The notes under the pieces: model-generated
Told to the model about the DNA's origin: nothing
The model's database searches: none
Seen by the model: only the letters and a program-made list of their open reading frames with translations
Made by a program: the position numbers and the translations under genes
Source of the DNA: Oscillospiraceae bacterium
GTDB taxonomy: Bacteria; Bacillota; Clostridia; Oscillospirales; Oscillospiraceae
Length of the DNA stretch: 64,000 nt
NCBI GenBank assembly: GCA_017542425.1
Contig: JAFXXH010000058.1
Location: 1 to 64,000, forward strand
Reading direction: 5' to 3'
Shown: piece by piece, positions 49,120 through 59,725 of the stretch
How the letters are laid out: every line of letters begins with the position of its first letter
Position numbering within the stretch: position 1 is the stretch's first letter

Positions 49120-50397
49120 ATGATACAAATTTTACGCAGCGCGCAGCACAGCCGCACGCAGCTGCTGGCGCGCCAGACCCCTCAGTCCGTGGTCACGGAG
49201 CAGGTGCGCCAGATCATCGACCGCGTCCGCAGCGGCGGGGACCGGGCGCTGCTGGAGCTGGCCTGGCAGTTGGACGGGGCGGAGCTGACGCGGCTGGAGG
49301 TCACGGAAGAAGAGTTTGCCGAGGCGCGGAAATCTGTGGAGCCGGAGTTTCTGGCGGTGCTGCACCGGGCCGCCGAGCACATCCGCGCCTTCCATCTGCG
49401 CCAGAAGCGCCAGGGCTTCCGCATGGAGCGGGAGGGCCTGGTGCTGGGTCAGCGCATCCTGCCCATCCAGCGGGTGGGCGTCTGCGTCCCCGGCGGGGCC
49501 GCGCCCCTGGCCTCCACGGTGCTGATGAACGTGATTCCGGCGGTCATCGCCGGCTGCGAAGAGATCGTCATGGTCTCCCCGGCGGGCGTGAGCGGCAAGC
49601 TGGACCCCCATCTGCTGGCGGCGGCGGAGGTGGCCGGGGTCCGGCGCATCTTCAAGCTGGGCGGCGCCCAGGGCGTGGCGGCCATGGCCTACGGCACGGA
49701 GAGCGTGCCCCGTGTGGACAAGATCGTGGGCCCCGGCGGGGCCTACGTCTCCGAGGCCAAGCGCCAGGTCTTCGGCGCGGTGGACATCGACATGATCGCC
49801 GGGCCAAGTGAAATCCTGGTGGTGGCCGACGGCAAGAGCGACCCGGTCTGGGTGGCCGCCGACCTGCTCAGCCAGGCCGAACACGACCGCTTTGCCGCCG
49901 CGATTCTGGCCACGGACAGCGAGCCCCTGGCCCTGGCGGTCCAGGCGGAGATCGAGCGGCAGTTGCCCATGCTGCCCCGGCGGGACATCGCAAGGGCCTC
50001 CATCGACAACAACGGAAAGATTTTATTGTGCAGCAGCATCGACGAGGCGCTGGAGCTGTCCGACGCCCTGGCCCCGGAGCATCTGGAGCTGTGCCTGGAC
50101 GAGCCCTTTGCCTGGCTGGAGCGGGTACACCACGCGGGCAGCGTCTTCCTGGGCCGCCACACCCCGGAGGCCATGGGGGACTACCTGGCCGGGGTGAACC
50201 ACACCCTGCCCACCAGCGGCACGGCCCGCTTCTCCAGTCCCCTCAGCGTGGACGACTTCGTGCGCAGCAGCCAGTATCTCTGCTGCACGCCGGAGGCCAT
50301 GGCCGACGCGGCGGAGGACGTGGCCCTGTTTGCCCGGGCGGAGCGGCTGGAGGCCCACGCCCGCAGCGCCCTGACGCGGAAGGGGGAGACGCCGTGA
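49120..50397 (+). CDS. hisD: Histidinol dehydrogenase
   Basis: A 425-aa zinc enzyme catalysing the last two oxidations to histidine: [83 protein letters not shown]. Usual length. Starts 4 nt after hisG; GTGA overlap with hisC. Confidence 0.97.
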   Translation: MIQILRSAQHSRTQLLARQTPQSVVTEQVRQIIDRVRSGGDRALLELAWQLDGAELTRLEVTEEEFAEARKSVEPEFLAVLHRAAEHIRAFHLRQKRQGFRMEREGLVLGQRILPIQRVGVCVPGGAAPLASTVLMNVIPAVIAGCEEIVMVSPAGVSGKLDPHLLAAAEVAGVRRIFKLGGAQGVAAMAYGTESVPRVDKIVGPGGAYVSEAKRQVFGAVDIDMIAGPSEILVVADGKSDPVWVAADLLSQAEHDRFAAAILATDSEPLALAVQAEIERQLPMLPRRDIARASIDNNGKILLCSSIDEALELSDALAPEHLELCLDEPFAWLERVHHAGSVFLGRHTPEAMGDYLAGVNHTLPTSGTARFSSPLSVDDFVRSSQYLCCTPEAMADAAEDVALFARAERLEAHARSALTRKGETP

Positions 50398-51452
50398 GCC
50401 GCTATTTCACCCGGAGCCTGGACCCCTACGTCCCCGGCGAGCAGCCGGAGGACCTGTCGCGCTTCGTGAAGCTGAACACCAACGAGAACCCCTATCCCCC
50501 CTCGGAGCGGGCTCTGGCCTTCGCCCGGGAACACTGCCGCCCCATGCAGCTCTACTCCGACCTGAACGTGCTGGACCTGCGCGCCGCCCTGGCGGCGGAG
50601 GTGGGGCTGGAGCCGGAAAACGTGCTGCTGTCCAACGGATCGGACGAGCTGCTGTACTTCGCGTTCCTGGCCTTCTGTTCCGGGGCACGCGGCGCGGTCT
50701 TTCCCGACATCAGCTACGGCTTCTATCCCGTCTTCGCCCGGCTCTGCGGCGTCCCGTATCAGGAGATTCCCCTGCGCGCTGACCTGTCCATCGCCCCGGA
50801 GGACTATTTCGACCGGCACCAGACGGTGGTGCTGGCCAACCCCAACGCCCCCACGGGGCTGCTGCTGGGGATGGAGGACATCCGGGCCATTCTGGACCGC
50901 AACCGGGACAGCGTGGTGCTCATCGACGAGGCCTACATCGACTTCGGCGGCCAAAGCTGCGCCGCGCTGCTGCGCGAGTACGACAATCTGCTGGTGGCCC
51001 GCACCTTCTCCAAATCCCGGTCCATGGCCGGGGCCCGGCTGGGTTACGCCTACGGCAGCGCGGCGCTCATCGGCGACCTGGAGACCATCCGCTATTCCGT
51101 CAACCCCTACAACGTCAACTCCTACACCCTGGCCCTGGGCCTGGGCACGATGCTGGACGGGGACTACACCCGCCAGACCTGCCGGAGCATCCAGGAGAAC
51201 AGGGAGTATACCATAGAAATGTTATCCAAGCGCGGCTTTGAAGTCCTGCCCAGCGCGGCCAACTTCGTCTTTGCCCGGCACCCCGATTATCCCGGCGCGG
51301 CCCTCTACGCGGCGCTGAAAGCCCGGGGCGTACTGGTGCGGCACTTCGACAAGCCGCGCATCGCGGACTACAACCGCATCACCATCGGCACCCGGGCGCA
51401 GATGGACGCCCTGCTGGAGGCTGTGGACGAGATCGTGAGGGCAGAGAGATGA
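50394..51452 (+). CDS. hisC: Histidinol-phosphate aminotransferase, GTG start
   Basis: A 352-aa PLP class I/II aminotransferase: [57 protein letters not shown] lysine in [20 protein letters not shown]. The GTG at 50394 overlaps the hisD stop. Such enzymes can also serve in Tyr/Phe synthesis, which could matter as no separate aromatic aminotransferase is seen. Confidence 0.95.
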   Translation: MSRYFTRSLDPYVPGEQPEDLSRFVKLNTNENPYPPSERALAFAREHCRPMQLYSDLNVLDLRAALAAEVGLEPENVLLSNGSDELLYFAFLAFCSGARGAVFPDISYGFYPVFARLCGVPYQEIPLRADLSIAPEDYFDRHQTVVLANPNAPTGLLLGMEDIRAILDRNRDSVVLIDEAYIDFGGQSCAALLREYDNLLVARTFSKSRSMAGARLGYAYGSAALIGDLETIRYSVNPYNVNSYTLALGLGTMLDGDYTRQTCRSIQENREYTIEMLSKRGFEVLPSAANFVFARHPDYPGAALYAALKARGVLVRHFDKPRIADYNRITIGTRAQMDALLEAVDEIVRAER

Positions 51453-52039
51453 GAAGATCGGTCATCGAACGCAAGACGGCGGAGACGGACATCGTCCTCC
51501 GCCTGGACCTGGACGGCAGCGGCCTTGCCGACGTGCGCACGGGCGTGGGCTTCCTGGACCACATGCTGACCCTGCTGGCCCGCCACGGGCGCTTTGACCT
51601 GACGGTCCACTGCAAGGGCGACACGGACGTGGACGACCACCACAGCGTGGAGGACGTGGGCATCTGCCTGGGCCGGGCCTTTCGGGAGGCCCTGGGGGAC
51701 AAGCGGGGCATCTGCCGCTACGGGGACGCCGCCCTGCCCATGGACGAGGCCCTGGTGCTCTGCGCCGTGGACCTGAGCGGCCGGGGCTGCCTGGGCTGGG
51801 ACCTGCCCTTCCCCACGGAGAAGGTGGGCTTTTTCGACACGCAGCTGGTGGAGGAGTTTTTCACCGCCTTCGTCAGCAACGCGGGCATCACCGCCCACGT
51901 CCGTCTGCTGGCCGGAAAAAACTCCCACCACATCGCCGAGGCGGCCTTCAAGGGCACGGCCCGCGCCCTGCGGAAGGCCGTGGCGGTGGACCGGGAATTT
52001 GAGGACGAGGTGCCCAGCACCAAGGGCACGCTGGAATGA
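51449..52039 (+). CDS. hisB: Imidazoleglycerol-phosphate dehydratase
   Basis: A 196-aa monofunctional IGPD (no HAD phosphatase domain): [34 protein letters not shown], and [20 protein letters not shown] with the metal-binding His residues. ATGA overlap with hisC. The missing phosphatase step is supplied by the PHP gene at the operon end. Confidence 0.97.
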   Translation: MRRSVIERKTAETDIVLRLDLDGSGLADVRTGVGFLDHMLTLLARHGRFDLTVHCKGDTDVDDHHSVEDVGICLGRAFREALGDKRGICRYGDAALPMDEALVLCAVDLSGRGCLGWDLPFPTEKVGFFDTQLVEEFFTAFVSNAGITAHVRLLAGKNSHHIAEAAFKGTARALRKAVAVDREFEDEVPSTKGTLE

Positions 52040-52053
52040 GCGGGTGGGGAATC

Positions 52054-52686
52054 ATGCCTGAAAATATCGCAATCATCGACTACGGTGTGGGGAATCTCTT
52101 CTCCCTGCAAAGCTCCTTTGCCGCCATAGGGGAGCGTGCCGCGGTGGTCCGGGACCCGGCGGAGGCGGCGCGGGCCGCCCGGCTGCTGCTGCCCGGCGTA
52201 GGGGCCTTCGGCGACGCGGCGGCCCGGCTGCGCAGCAGCGGCATGGACCGGGCAATTCTGGAAGCCCTGGACCGGGGCGCGGCACTGCTGGGGGTCTGCC
52301 TGGGGATGCAGCTTTTGTTTGACGAGAGTCTGGAATATGGCCGCCACGCCGGACTGGGCCTGATCCCCGGCACCGTGCGGCCCATCGCGGAGCTGATCCC
52401 GCCGGAGCTGAAGATCCCCCACATCGGCTGGAACGCCCTGCGCTTCCGGCGGGAAAGCCCCCTGTTCCGCCGCATCCGGGAGGGGGACCACGTCTATTTC
52501 GTCCACTCTTATGCCGCCGTGGACTGCGACGAGAGCGTGATCGCCACGGCGGACTACGGCGCGCCCCTGACCGCCGCCGTGCAGTGGGGGCGGGTCTACG
52601 GCTGCCAGTTCCACCCGGAGAAGAGCGGGGACGTGGGGCTGCGCATTCTGAAAGCATTCTGTGAAACGGAGGCGCGTCCATGCTGA
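52054..52686 (+). CDS. hisH: Imidazole glycerol phosphate synthase, glutaminase subunit
   Basis: A 210-aa class I glutamine amidotransferase: IAIIDYGVGNLFSLQSSF, catalytic Cys in LLGVCLGMQLLFDESLEYG, His and Glu in YGCQFHPEKSG. It feeds ammonia to HisF. I prefer the ATG at 52054 (GGTGGGG upstream, aligns with family); an in-frame ATG at 52036 overlaps the hisB stop. Overlaps hisA by 7 nt. Confidence 0.96.
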   Translation: MPENIAIIDYGVGNLFSLQSSFAAIGERAAVVRDPAEAARAARLLLPGVGAFGDAAARLRSSGMDRAILEALDRGAALLGVCLGMQLLFDESLEYGRHAGLGLIPGTVRPIAELIPPELKIPHIGWNALRFRRESPLFRRIREGDHVYFVHSYAAVDCDESVIATADYGAPLTAAVQWGRVYGCQFHPEKSGDVGLRILKAFCETEARPC

Positions 52687-53396
52687 TCTTGCCGGCCATT
52701 GATCTATACGAGGGAAAAGCCGTCCGGCTGCTGCGGGGCAGCTACGCGGACATGACCGTGTACAGCGACGCGCCCACCGCCGTGGCGGAGCAGTTCGCCG
52801 CCGCCGGGGCCGAGTGGGTGCATATGGTGGACCTGGCCGGGGCCCGGGACGGCACCACGCCGAACCTCTCCGTCGTGGAGGCCGTGGCGAAAGCCGGGCG
52901 GCTCAAAGTGGAGATCGGCGGCGGCATCCGCAGCCCGGAGACCGTGGCCCGCTATCTGGACGCCGGGGTCAACCGGGTCATCCTGGGCACGGCGGCCCTG
53001 ACGGAGCCGGGCTTCGCCGCCGCCATGGCGGCCCGCTACGGGGAACACATCGCCGTGGGCGTGGACCTGCGGGACGGGAAGATCGCCATTCGCGGCTGGA
53101 CCGAGACGGCGGAAATGGACGCCTTTGCCTTCTGCGCGGAGATGGAGCGGGCCGGGGTGAAAACCCTGATCGTCACCGACATCGCCAAAGATGGGGCCAT
53201 GCAGGGGACGAACCGGAGCCTGTACGCCGCGCTGCTGCAACGCACGCAGATGCAGCTCATCGCCTCCGGCGGCGTCTCCAGCCTGGACGACGTGCGCGCC
53301 CTGCGGGACCTGGGCGTTCACGGGGCCATCATCGGCAAGGCCTGGTACACCGGCGCGGTGGACCTGAAAGCGGCCATTGCGGTGGCCTGCCATTGA
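52680..53396 (+). CDS. hisA: ProFAR isomerase
   Basis: A 238-aa TIM-barrel isomerase: LPAIDLYEGKAVRLLRGSY with the first catalytic Asp, VEIGGGIRSPETVARYLDAG, LIVTDIAKDGAMQGTN with the second Asp, IASGGVSSLDDVRAL, and AIIGKAWYTG. Stands between hisH and hisF as usual. Confidence 0.97.
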   Translation: MLILPAIDLYEGKAVRLLRGSYADMTVYSDAPTAVAEQFAAAGAEWVHMVDLAGARDGTTPNLSVVEAVAKAGRLKVEIGGGIRSPETVARYLDAGVNRVILGTAALTEPGFAAAMAARYGEHIAVGVDLRDGKIAIRGWTETAEMDAFAFCAEMERAGVKTLIVTDIAKDGAMQGTNRSLYAALLQRTQMQLIASGGVSSLDDVRALRDLGVHGAIIGKAWYTGAVDLKAAIAVACH

Positions 53397-53405
53397 GGTG
53401 ACAGC

Positions 53406-54188
53406 ATGATTACGAAACGCATCATCCCCTGCCTGGACGTGCGCAACGGCCGGGTGGTGAAGGGGGTCAATTTCACCGACCTGCGGGACGTGTCCAGTCC
53501 GGCGGAGCTGGGGGCCTATTACAGCGCCGCCGGGGCCGACGAGCTGGTGTTTTACGACATCACCGCCTCCGCCGAGGGGCGCAAGCTCTTCACCGAGGCG
53601 CTGACGGAGGTGGCCCGGCGGGTCTTCATCCCCCTGACCGTGGGGGGCGGCATCAATGGCCTGGCCGACTTCGAGCGGGTGCTGGGCTGCGGCGCGGACA
53701 AGGTCAGCGTCAACTCCGGGGCCATCCGGGACCCGGCCCTGGTGGGGGAGGCGGCGAAACGCTACGGGGACCAGTGCGTGGTCCTCTCCGTGGACGTGAA
53801 GCGGGTGGACGGCGTCTTCCGCGTCTTCGCAAGGGGCGGACGGGAGGACACTGGCCTGGAGGCCCTGTCCTGGGTTCGCCGCTGCGTGGACGCCGGGGCC
53901 GGGGAAGTGGTGGTGAACTCCATCGACACGGACGGGGTCAAGGGGGGCTTCGACCTGGAGCTGCTCTCGGCGGTGTGCCAGCGCGTCCGCGTCCCGGTGA
54001 TCGCCAGCGGCGGCGCGGGGAGCATTGCGGACTTCGTCAGCCTCTTTGAGACCATCCCTGACATCGACGCGGGCCTGGCGGCCTCCATCTTCCACTTCGG
54101 CGAGGTCAAAATATCCGAGCTGAAACGGGTCCTGGCCGCCCACGGCATTCCCATGAGACAGTTGCACAGCGGAGGAGGGCAAGTATGA
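53406..54188 (+). CDS. hisF: Imidazole glycerol phosphate synthase, cyclase subunit
   Basis: A 260-aa TIM barrel paralogous to His[69 protein letters not shown]. Makes imidazole glycerol phosphate and AICAR with HisH. ATGA overlap with hisIE. AICAR feeds purine synthesis. Confidence 0.97.
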   Translation: MITKRIIPCLDVRNGRVVKGVNFTDLRDVSSPAELGAYYSAAGADELVFYDITASAEGRKLFTEALTEVARRVFIPLTVGGGINGLADFERVLGCGADKVSVNSGAIRDPALVGEAAKRYGDQCVVLSVDVKRVDGVFRVFARGGREDTGLEALSWVRRCVDAGAGEVVVNSIDTDGVKGGFDLELLSAVCQRVRVPVIASGGAGSIADFVSLFETIPDIDAGLAASIFHFGEVKISELKRVLAAHGIPMRQLHSGGGQV

Positions 54189-54832
54189 TCGAACTGGACG
54201 AACTGAAATTTGACGAGCGGGGCCTGATCCCGGCGATCGTCTACGACGCGGAGAGCCACCGGGTCCTGACCCTGGCCTATATGAACCGGGAGAGTCTGCG
54301 CCTGAGCATGGAGCGGGGCCTGACTACCTTCTGGAGCCGCTCCCGGCAGGAACTCTGGCTGAAAGGGGAGACCAGCGGCAACTGGCAGCACATCGTCTCC
54401 ATCACCGCCGACTGCGACGGCGACGCCCTGCTGGTGGCGGTGGAGAAGGACGGACCGGCCTGCCACCTGGGGACGGACAGCTGCTTCACCCGCCCGGTCT
54501 GGCACAGCGCGGAACGGGGCGAATTCTCCCTGGAGGGCCTCTACCAACTGCTCCAGGACCGGAAGGAGACCCGCCCGGAGGGGTCCTACACCAGCTATCT
54601 CTTCGACAAGGGCCTGGACAAGATCCTGAAAAAGGTGGGCGAGGAGAGTACCGAGGTCATCATCGCCGCCAAGGCTGAGGACAGGCGCGAGACGGTCTAT
54701 GAGCTGGCGGACCTGGCCTATCACCTCCTGGTGCTGATGGCCCAGGCGGGCATCGAGCCGCTGGACGTGCAGCGGGAGCTGGCCTCCCGGCACGTCATCG
54801 ACCACAAGGTCAAGCAGGAAAAGATGACCTGA
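54185..54832 (+). CDS. hisIE: Bifunctional phosphoribosyl-AMP cyclohydrolase / phosphoribosyl-ATP pyrophosphatase
   Basis: A 215-aa fusion. HisI part (1 to about 115): [48 protein letters not shown] with metal-binding Asp and Cys. HisE part (about 118-215): [43 protein letters not shown]. It performs steps 2 and 3. Confidence 0.97.
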   Translation: MIELDELKFDERGLIPAIVYDAESHRVLTLAYMNRESLRLSMERGLTTFWSRSRQELWLKGETSGNWQHIVSITADCDGDALLVAVEKDGPACHLGTDSCFTRPVWHSAERGEFSLEGLYQLLQDRKETRPEGSYTSYLFDKGLDKILKKVGEESTEVIIAAKAEDRRETVYELADLAYHLLVLMAQAGIEPLDVQRELASRHVIDHKVKQEKMT

Positions 54833-54839
54833 GACGCCC

Positions 54840-55646
54840 ATGATCTTTGAGGACTTTCATGTACACACGGATTTCTCCGACGGCGCGGACAGCCCGGCGG
54901 TCATGGCGGAGACGGCCTGCCGCCTGGGCGTCCGCCGCCTGGGGTTTTCCGACCACGGCTACGCCCCCTACGATACGGACTGCTGCATCCCGGAAGACCG
55001 GCAGCTTGCCTACTGCGCTGCCGTGGCGGGCCTGAAACGCCGCTGGGCCGGGCGGATGGAGATCTTCTGCGGCGTGGAGCGGGACCTCTACGGACCCGCC
55101 CCGGCGGGGGACTACGACTATGTGATCGGCTCGGTCCACTATCTGGAATTGGACGGGGAATCCTTCACCGTGGACTGGGAGCCGGAGATCCTGCGGGAGG
55201 CGGCCGACCGCTTTTTCGGCGGGGACCTGCTGGCTGTGGCGGAGGCCTACTACCGCGCCGTGGCGGAAGTCCCGGCCCGGACGCATTGCGACCTGATCGG
55301 CCACTTCGACCTGGTGAGCAAGCTGAACGAGCGCCACGGCCTTTTTGATGTGCAAGACCCCCGCTACGTCGCCGCCTGGCGGCAAGCCGCGGACCGGCTG
55401 CTGGAGAGTGGCCTCCCCTTCGAGATCAACACCGGCGGCATGGCAAGGCGCTGGCGGACGGAGCCCTACCCGGCCTGGGACATCCTGGCGTATCTGGCCC
55501 GACGCGGCGCGCAATTCGTCCTGAACAGCGACGCCCACAGCCGCACGACCCTGCTCTCCCACTTCCCGGCGGTGGAACGGCGCGCCCGGGAACTGGGCGC
55601 GGACCTGATTTCCTTCCCCTGCGGTGGGGACGGCAGGACAAATTGA
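54840..55646 (+). CDS. hisK: Histidinol-phosphatase, PHP family
   Basis: A 268-aa PHP-fold phosphatase: metal-binding FHVHTDFSDGA, LGFSDHGYAPY, EIFCGVERDL, IGSVHYLELDGE, GHFDLVSK, LNSDAHSRTTL. Completes the pathway (hisB has no phosphatase domain). Last gene of the his operon; terminator follows. Confidence 0.93.
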   Translation: MIFEDFHVHTDFSDGADSPAVMAETACRLGVRRLGFSDHGYAPYDTDCCIPEDRQLAYCAAVAGLKRRWAGRMEIFCGVERDLYGPAPAGDYDYVIGSVHYLELDGESFTVDWEPEILREAADRFFGGDLLAVAEAYYRAVAEVPARTHCDLIGHFDLVSKLNERHGLFDVQDPRYVAAWRQAADRLLESGLPFEINTGGMARRWRTEPYPAWDILAYLARRGAQFVLNSDAHSRTTLLSHFPAVERRARELGADLISFPCGGDGRTN

Positions 55647-55667
55647 GCTCCATTGCGCCCAGCGCAG

Positions 55668-55720
55668 CAGACCGGGCTTCCTGCGGAAGCAGGCAGCCCG
55701 GTCTGTGATGTTTTCCAGTT
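55668..55720 (+). terminator. Terminator of the his operon
   Basis: CAGACCGGGCT (55668-55678) pairs with AGCCCGGTCTG (55695-55705), extended by an inner CCTGC-GGAA-GCAGG hairpin (about 55680-55693), followed by TGATGTTTTCCAGTTTTT. Confidence 0.8.
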
Positions 55721-55786
55721 TTTCTACCCCATGAACCGAACATTTTCTGTACAATCCACAAAATCCGCCGCCAGCCGGATTCGCCC

Positions 55787-55815
55787 TTGACAAAGCCCGG
55801 CACGGCGCATAAAAT
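55787..55815 (+). promoter_or_regulatory. Promoter of gdhA
   Basis: Perfect TTGACA (55787-55792), 17-nt spacer, TAAAAT (55810-55815), 50 nt before the gdhA start. Confidence 0.8.
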
Positions 55816-55843
55816 ATGCTGGTATTTTACTTTGATACATTAA

Positions 55844-57211
<1,368 letters not shown>

Positions 57212-57252
57212 GACGTCCATCCGGCAAAGCCCATCCCGACACGCACAAGGCA

Positions 57253-57294
57253 AAAAACGCAGCGACAGGGAATTTTTCCTGTCGCTGCGTTTTT
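57253..57294 (+). terminator. Terminator of gdhA
   Basis: A perfect 17-bp stem AAAAACGCAGCGACAGG (57253-57269) with its complement (57278-57294) and 8-nt loop; the right arm ends in TTTTT. Confidence 0.9.
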
Positions 57295-57550
57295 GCTTGC
57301 AAAATGCGTCGGAATGCGGTATGATTAAAAACTGCGGCTTACACCACTTCTTCCGGGCTTATGCAGTTTTTTGAAAGCAAGCATTCGGTACATCCGCCAG
57401 CGTTTTCCACAGAAAACCGCTGCGTTTTGCGCAAAAATGTTAAAAATCCCAGAATTGCCCGGGAGAAGCCGGATTTTTGCGCCGCCCGTAGGGACGTTCC
57501 AGACAAGGACACAAATACGGTATACCTTGAACCATCGGAGGACATTTGAT

Positions 57551-57820
57551 ATGAGAGCGGTCATGACTGTGATCGGGCCGGACCGGGTCGGCATCATCGC
57601 CGGGGTCAGCGCCCTGCTCGCGGAGAAACACGTCAACATCCTGGACCTGAACCAGACCATCATGGGCGGCATTTTCACTATGGTCATGCTGCTGGACACC
57701 GCCACGGCCAACTGCCCCTTTGAGGAGCTGCGGGCGGCGTTCGCGGACTTTGAGCATGTGAGCGGCCTGTCCGTCCGCATCCAGCGGGAGGACACCTTCG
57801 CCGCCATGCACCGCATTTGA
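57551..57820 (+). CDS. ACT-domain protein (UPF0237-like)
   Basis: An 89-aa protein that is a single ACT domain: AVMTVIGPDRVGIIAGVSAL, VNILDLNQTIMGGIFTMVML. ACT domains bind amino acids or other small effectors. CGGAGG SD. Twelve nt before the UPF0210 gene, a widely conserved pair in Firmicutes; the likely job is to sense a ligand for its partner. Confidence 0.92.
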   Translation: MRAVMTVIGPDRVGIIAGVSALLAEKHVNILDLNQTIMGGIFTMVMLLDTATANCPFEELRAAFADFEHVSGLSVRIQREDTFAAMHRI

Positions 57821-57832
57821 GGAGGCGGGGCC

Positions 57833-59191
57833 ATGCTGGACCGTTCCGACATTCTGGAAACGCTGGACATGATCGACCAGCAGCACCTGGACATCCGTAC
57901 CATCACCATGGGCATTTCCCTTCGGGACTGCGCCCATCCTTCCATGGGGCGTTGCGCTGAGAAGATCTACGACAAGATCTGCCGCTGCGCCGCCCGGCTG
58001 GTGGAGACCGGCCGCGCCATTGAGAGCGAATACGGCATTCCGATCGTCAACAAGCGCATCTCCGTCACCCCCATCGCCCTGGTGGCCGAGAGCTGCGAGG
58101 GCGGCAACCCGGCGGCGCTGGCCCGGGCCATGGACCGGGCGGCCCGGACCTGCGGCGTCAACTTCATCGGCGGCTTCTCCGCCCTGGTCCACAAGGGGGC
58201 CACCCCCGGCGATGCGCGCTTGCTGGACGCCATCCCCGAGGCCCTGAGCGAGACGGAGCTGGTCTGCTCCAGCGTCAACGTGGCCACCACCCGGGCGGGC
58301 GTCAACATGGACGCCGTGGCCAGGATGGGCCGCGTCATCAAGGAGACCGCCGCCCTGACCGCCGACCGGGACGGCCTGGGCTGCGCCAAGCTGGTGGTCT
58401 TTGCCAACGCGGTGGAGGACAACCCCTTCATGGCCGGGGCCTTTCATGGGGTGGGGGAGCCGGACTGCGTCATCAACGTGGGCGTCAGCGGCCCCGGCGT
58501 GGTCTGCCACGCCCTGAAAAGCGTGCGCGGCGCGCCCTTCGACCTGGTGGCCGAGACCGTGAAGCGCACGGCCTTCCGTGTCACAAGGATGGGACAGATG
58601 GTGGCCCGGGCCGCCAGCGAGCGGCTGGGCGTGCCCTTCGGCGTGGTGGATCTGTCCCTGGCCCCGACCCCGGCGGTGGGGGACAGCGTGGCCCGGATTT
58701 TGGAGGAGATGGGCCTGGAGACCTGCGGCACCCACGGCACCACGGCGGCCCTGGCCCTGCTGAACGACGCGGTGAAAAAAGGCGGCGTCATGGCCAGCAG
58801 CCATGTGGGCGGCCTGTCCGGGGCCTTCATCCCCGTCAGCGAGGACGAGGGCATGATCGCCGCAGCCGAGCAGGGCACCCTGACCCTGGACAAGCTGGAG
58901 GCCATGACCTGCGTGTGTTCCGTGGGCCTGGACATGATCGCCGTCCCCGGCGACACCTCCGCCGAGACCATCTCCGCCATCATCGCGGACGAGGCGGCCA
59001 TCGGCGTGGTGAACAGCAAGACCACCGCCGTGCGCCTGATCCCCGTGCCCGGCAAGCAGGTGGGGGACCGGGTGGAGTTCGGCGGCCTGCTGGGCAGCGC
59101 CCCGGTCATGCCCGTCCACCCGGAGAGCGCCGCGCAGTTCATCGCAAGAGGCGGGCGCATCCCCGCCCCGATGCAGAGCCTGAAAAACTGA
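57833..59191 (+). CDS. UPF0210 family protein (DUF711, PFL-like)
   Basis: A 452-aa protein of UPF0210: [47 protein letters not shown]-like [40 protein letters not shown]. The fold is related to pyruvate formate-lyase-type proteins but without the glycyl-radical machinery. Biochemical function is not established. Encoded directly after its ACT-domain partner. Confidence 0.92.
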   Translation: MLDRSDILETLDMIDQQHLDIRTITMGISLRDCAHPSMGRCAEKIYDKICRCAARLVETGRAIESEYGIPIVNKRISVTPIALVAESCEGGNPAALARAMDRAARTCGVNFIGGFSALVHKGATPGDARLLDAIPEALSETELVCSSVNVATTRAGVNMDAVARMGRVIKETAALTADRDGLGCAKLVVFANAVEDNPFMAGAFHGVGEPDCVINVGVSGPGVVCHALKSVRGAPFDLVAETVKRTAFRVTRMGQMVARAASERLGVPFGVVDLSLAPTPAVGDSVARILEEMGLETCGTHGTTAALALLNDAVKKGGVMASSHVGGLSGAFIPVSEDEGMIAAAEQGTLTLDKLEAMTCVCSVGLDMIAVPGDTSAETISAIIADEAAIGVVNSKTTAVRLIPVPGKQVGDRVEFGGLLGSAPVMPVHPESAAQFIARGGRIPAPMQSLKN

Positions 59192-59216
59192 CAAAGATAC
59201 AATTCGATTCTGTATA
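59188..59216 (+). promoter_or_regulatory. Possible promoter of the bifurcating-complex genes
   Basis: CTGACA (59188-59193, overlapping the preceding stop), 17-nt spacer, TGTATA (59211-59216), then AAGGAGG before the NuoE-like gene. Confidence 0.4.
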
Positions 59217-59236
59217 CAAAGAAGGAGGACTTTCCC

Positions 59237-59725
59237 ATGTCCTGTACGCATGCCCCTGTTGACCTGACGCCGCTGGAGCCGGTCCTCTCCGACTATGCCC
59301 AGACGCCGGGCAGCCTGATCACCATCCTGCAAAAGACGCAGGAGCTTTACGGTTACATCCCCATGGACGCGGTCTACGCCATCGCCGCCGCCACCGGGGA
59401 CAGCCCCGCCCATGTGCTGGGCGTGGCCACCTTTTACTCCCAGTTCCGCTTCACGGCGGTGGGCAAGCATCTGATTTTGCTGTGCAAGGGCACGGCCTGC
59501 CACGTCAACGGGGCCGACGGCATTGCCGACGCCATCATGGACGAGCTGGGCATCGGCGACGGCGGCACCACGGAGGACGGCCTGTTCTCCCTGTCCCTGG
59601 TGGCCTGCCTGGGCTGCTGCTCCCTGGCCCCGGTGATGATGATCGGGGAGAAGACCTATGGTACGCTGACGCCGGACAAGGCCCGGCGCATCCTGCGGGA
59701 CATCCGAAAGGAGGAGACGGCATGA
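59237..59725 (+). CDS. NuoE/HndA-like [2Fe-2S] subunit
   Basis: A 162-aa thioredoxin-like [2Fe-2S] protein: QELYGYIPMDAVYAIAAATG, VATFYSQFRFTAVGKH, and four cluster cysteines in LLCKGTACHVNGA (two) and VACLGCCSLAPV (two). Usual length for NuoE/HndA. AAGGAGG SD. ATGA overlap with the NuoF-like gene. Confidence 0.94.
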   Translation: MSCTHAPVDLTPLEPVLSDYAQTPGSLITILQKTQELYGYIPMDAVYAIAAATGDSPAHVLGVATFYSQFRFTAVGKHLILLCKGTACHVNGADGIADAIMDELGIGDGGTTEDGLFSLSLVACLGCCSLAPVMMIGEKTYGTLTPDKARRILRDIRKEETA

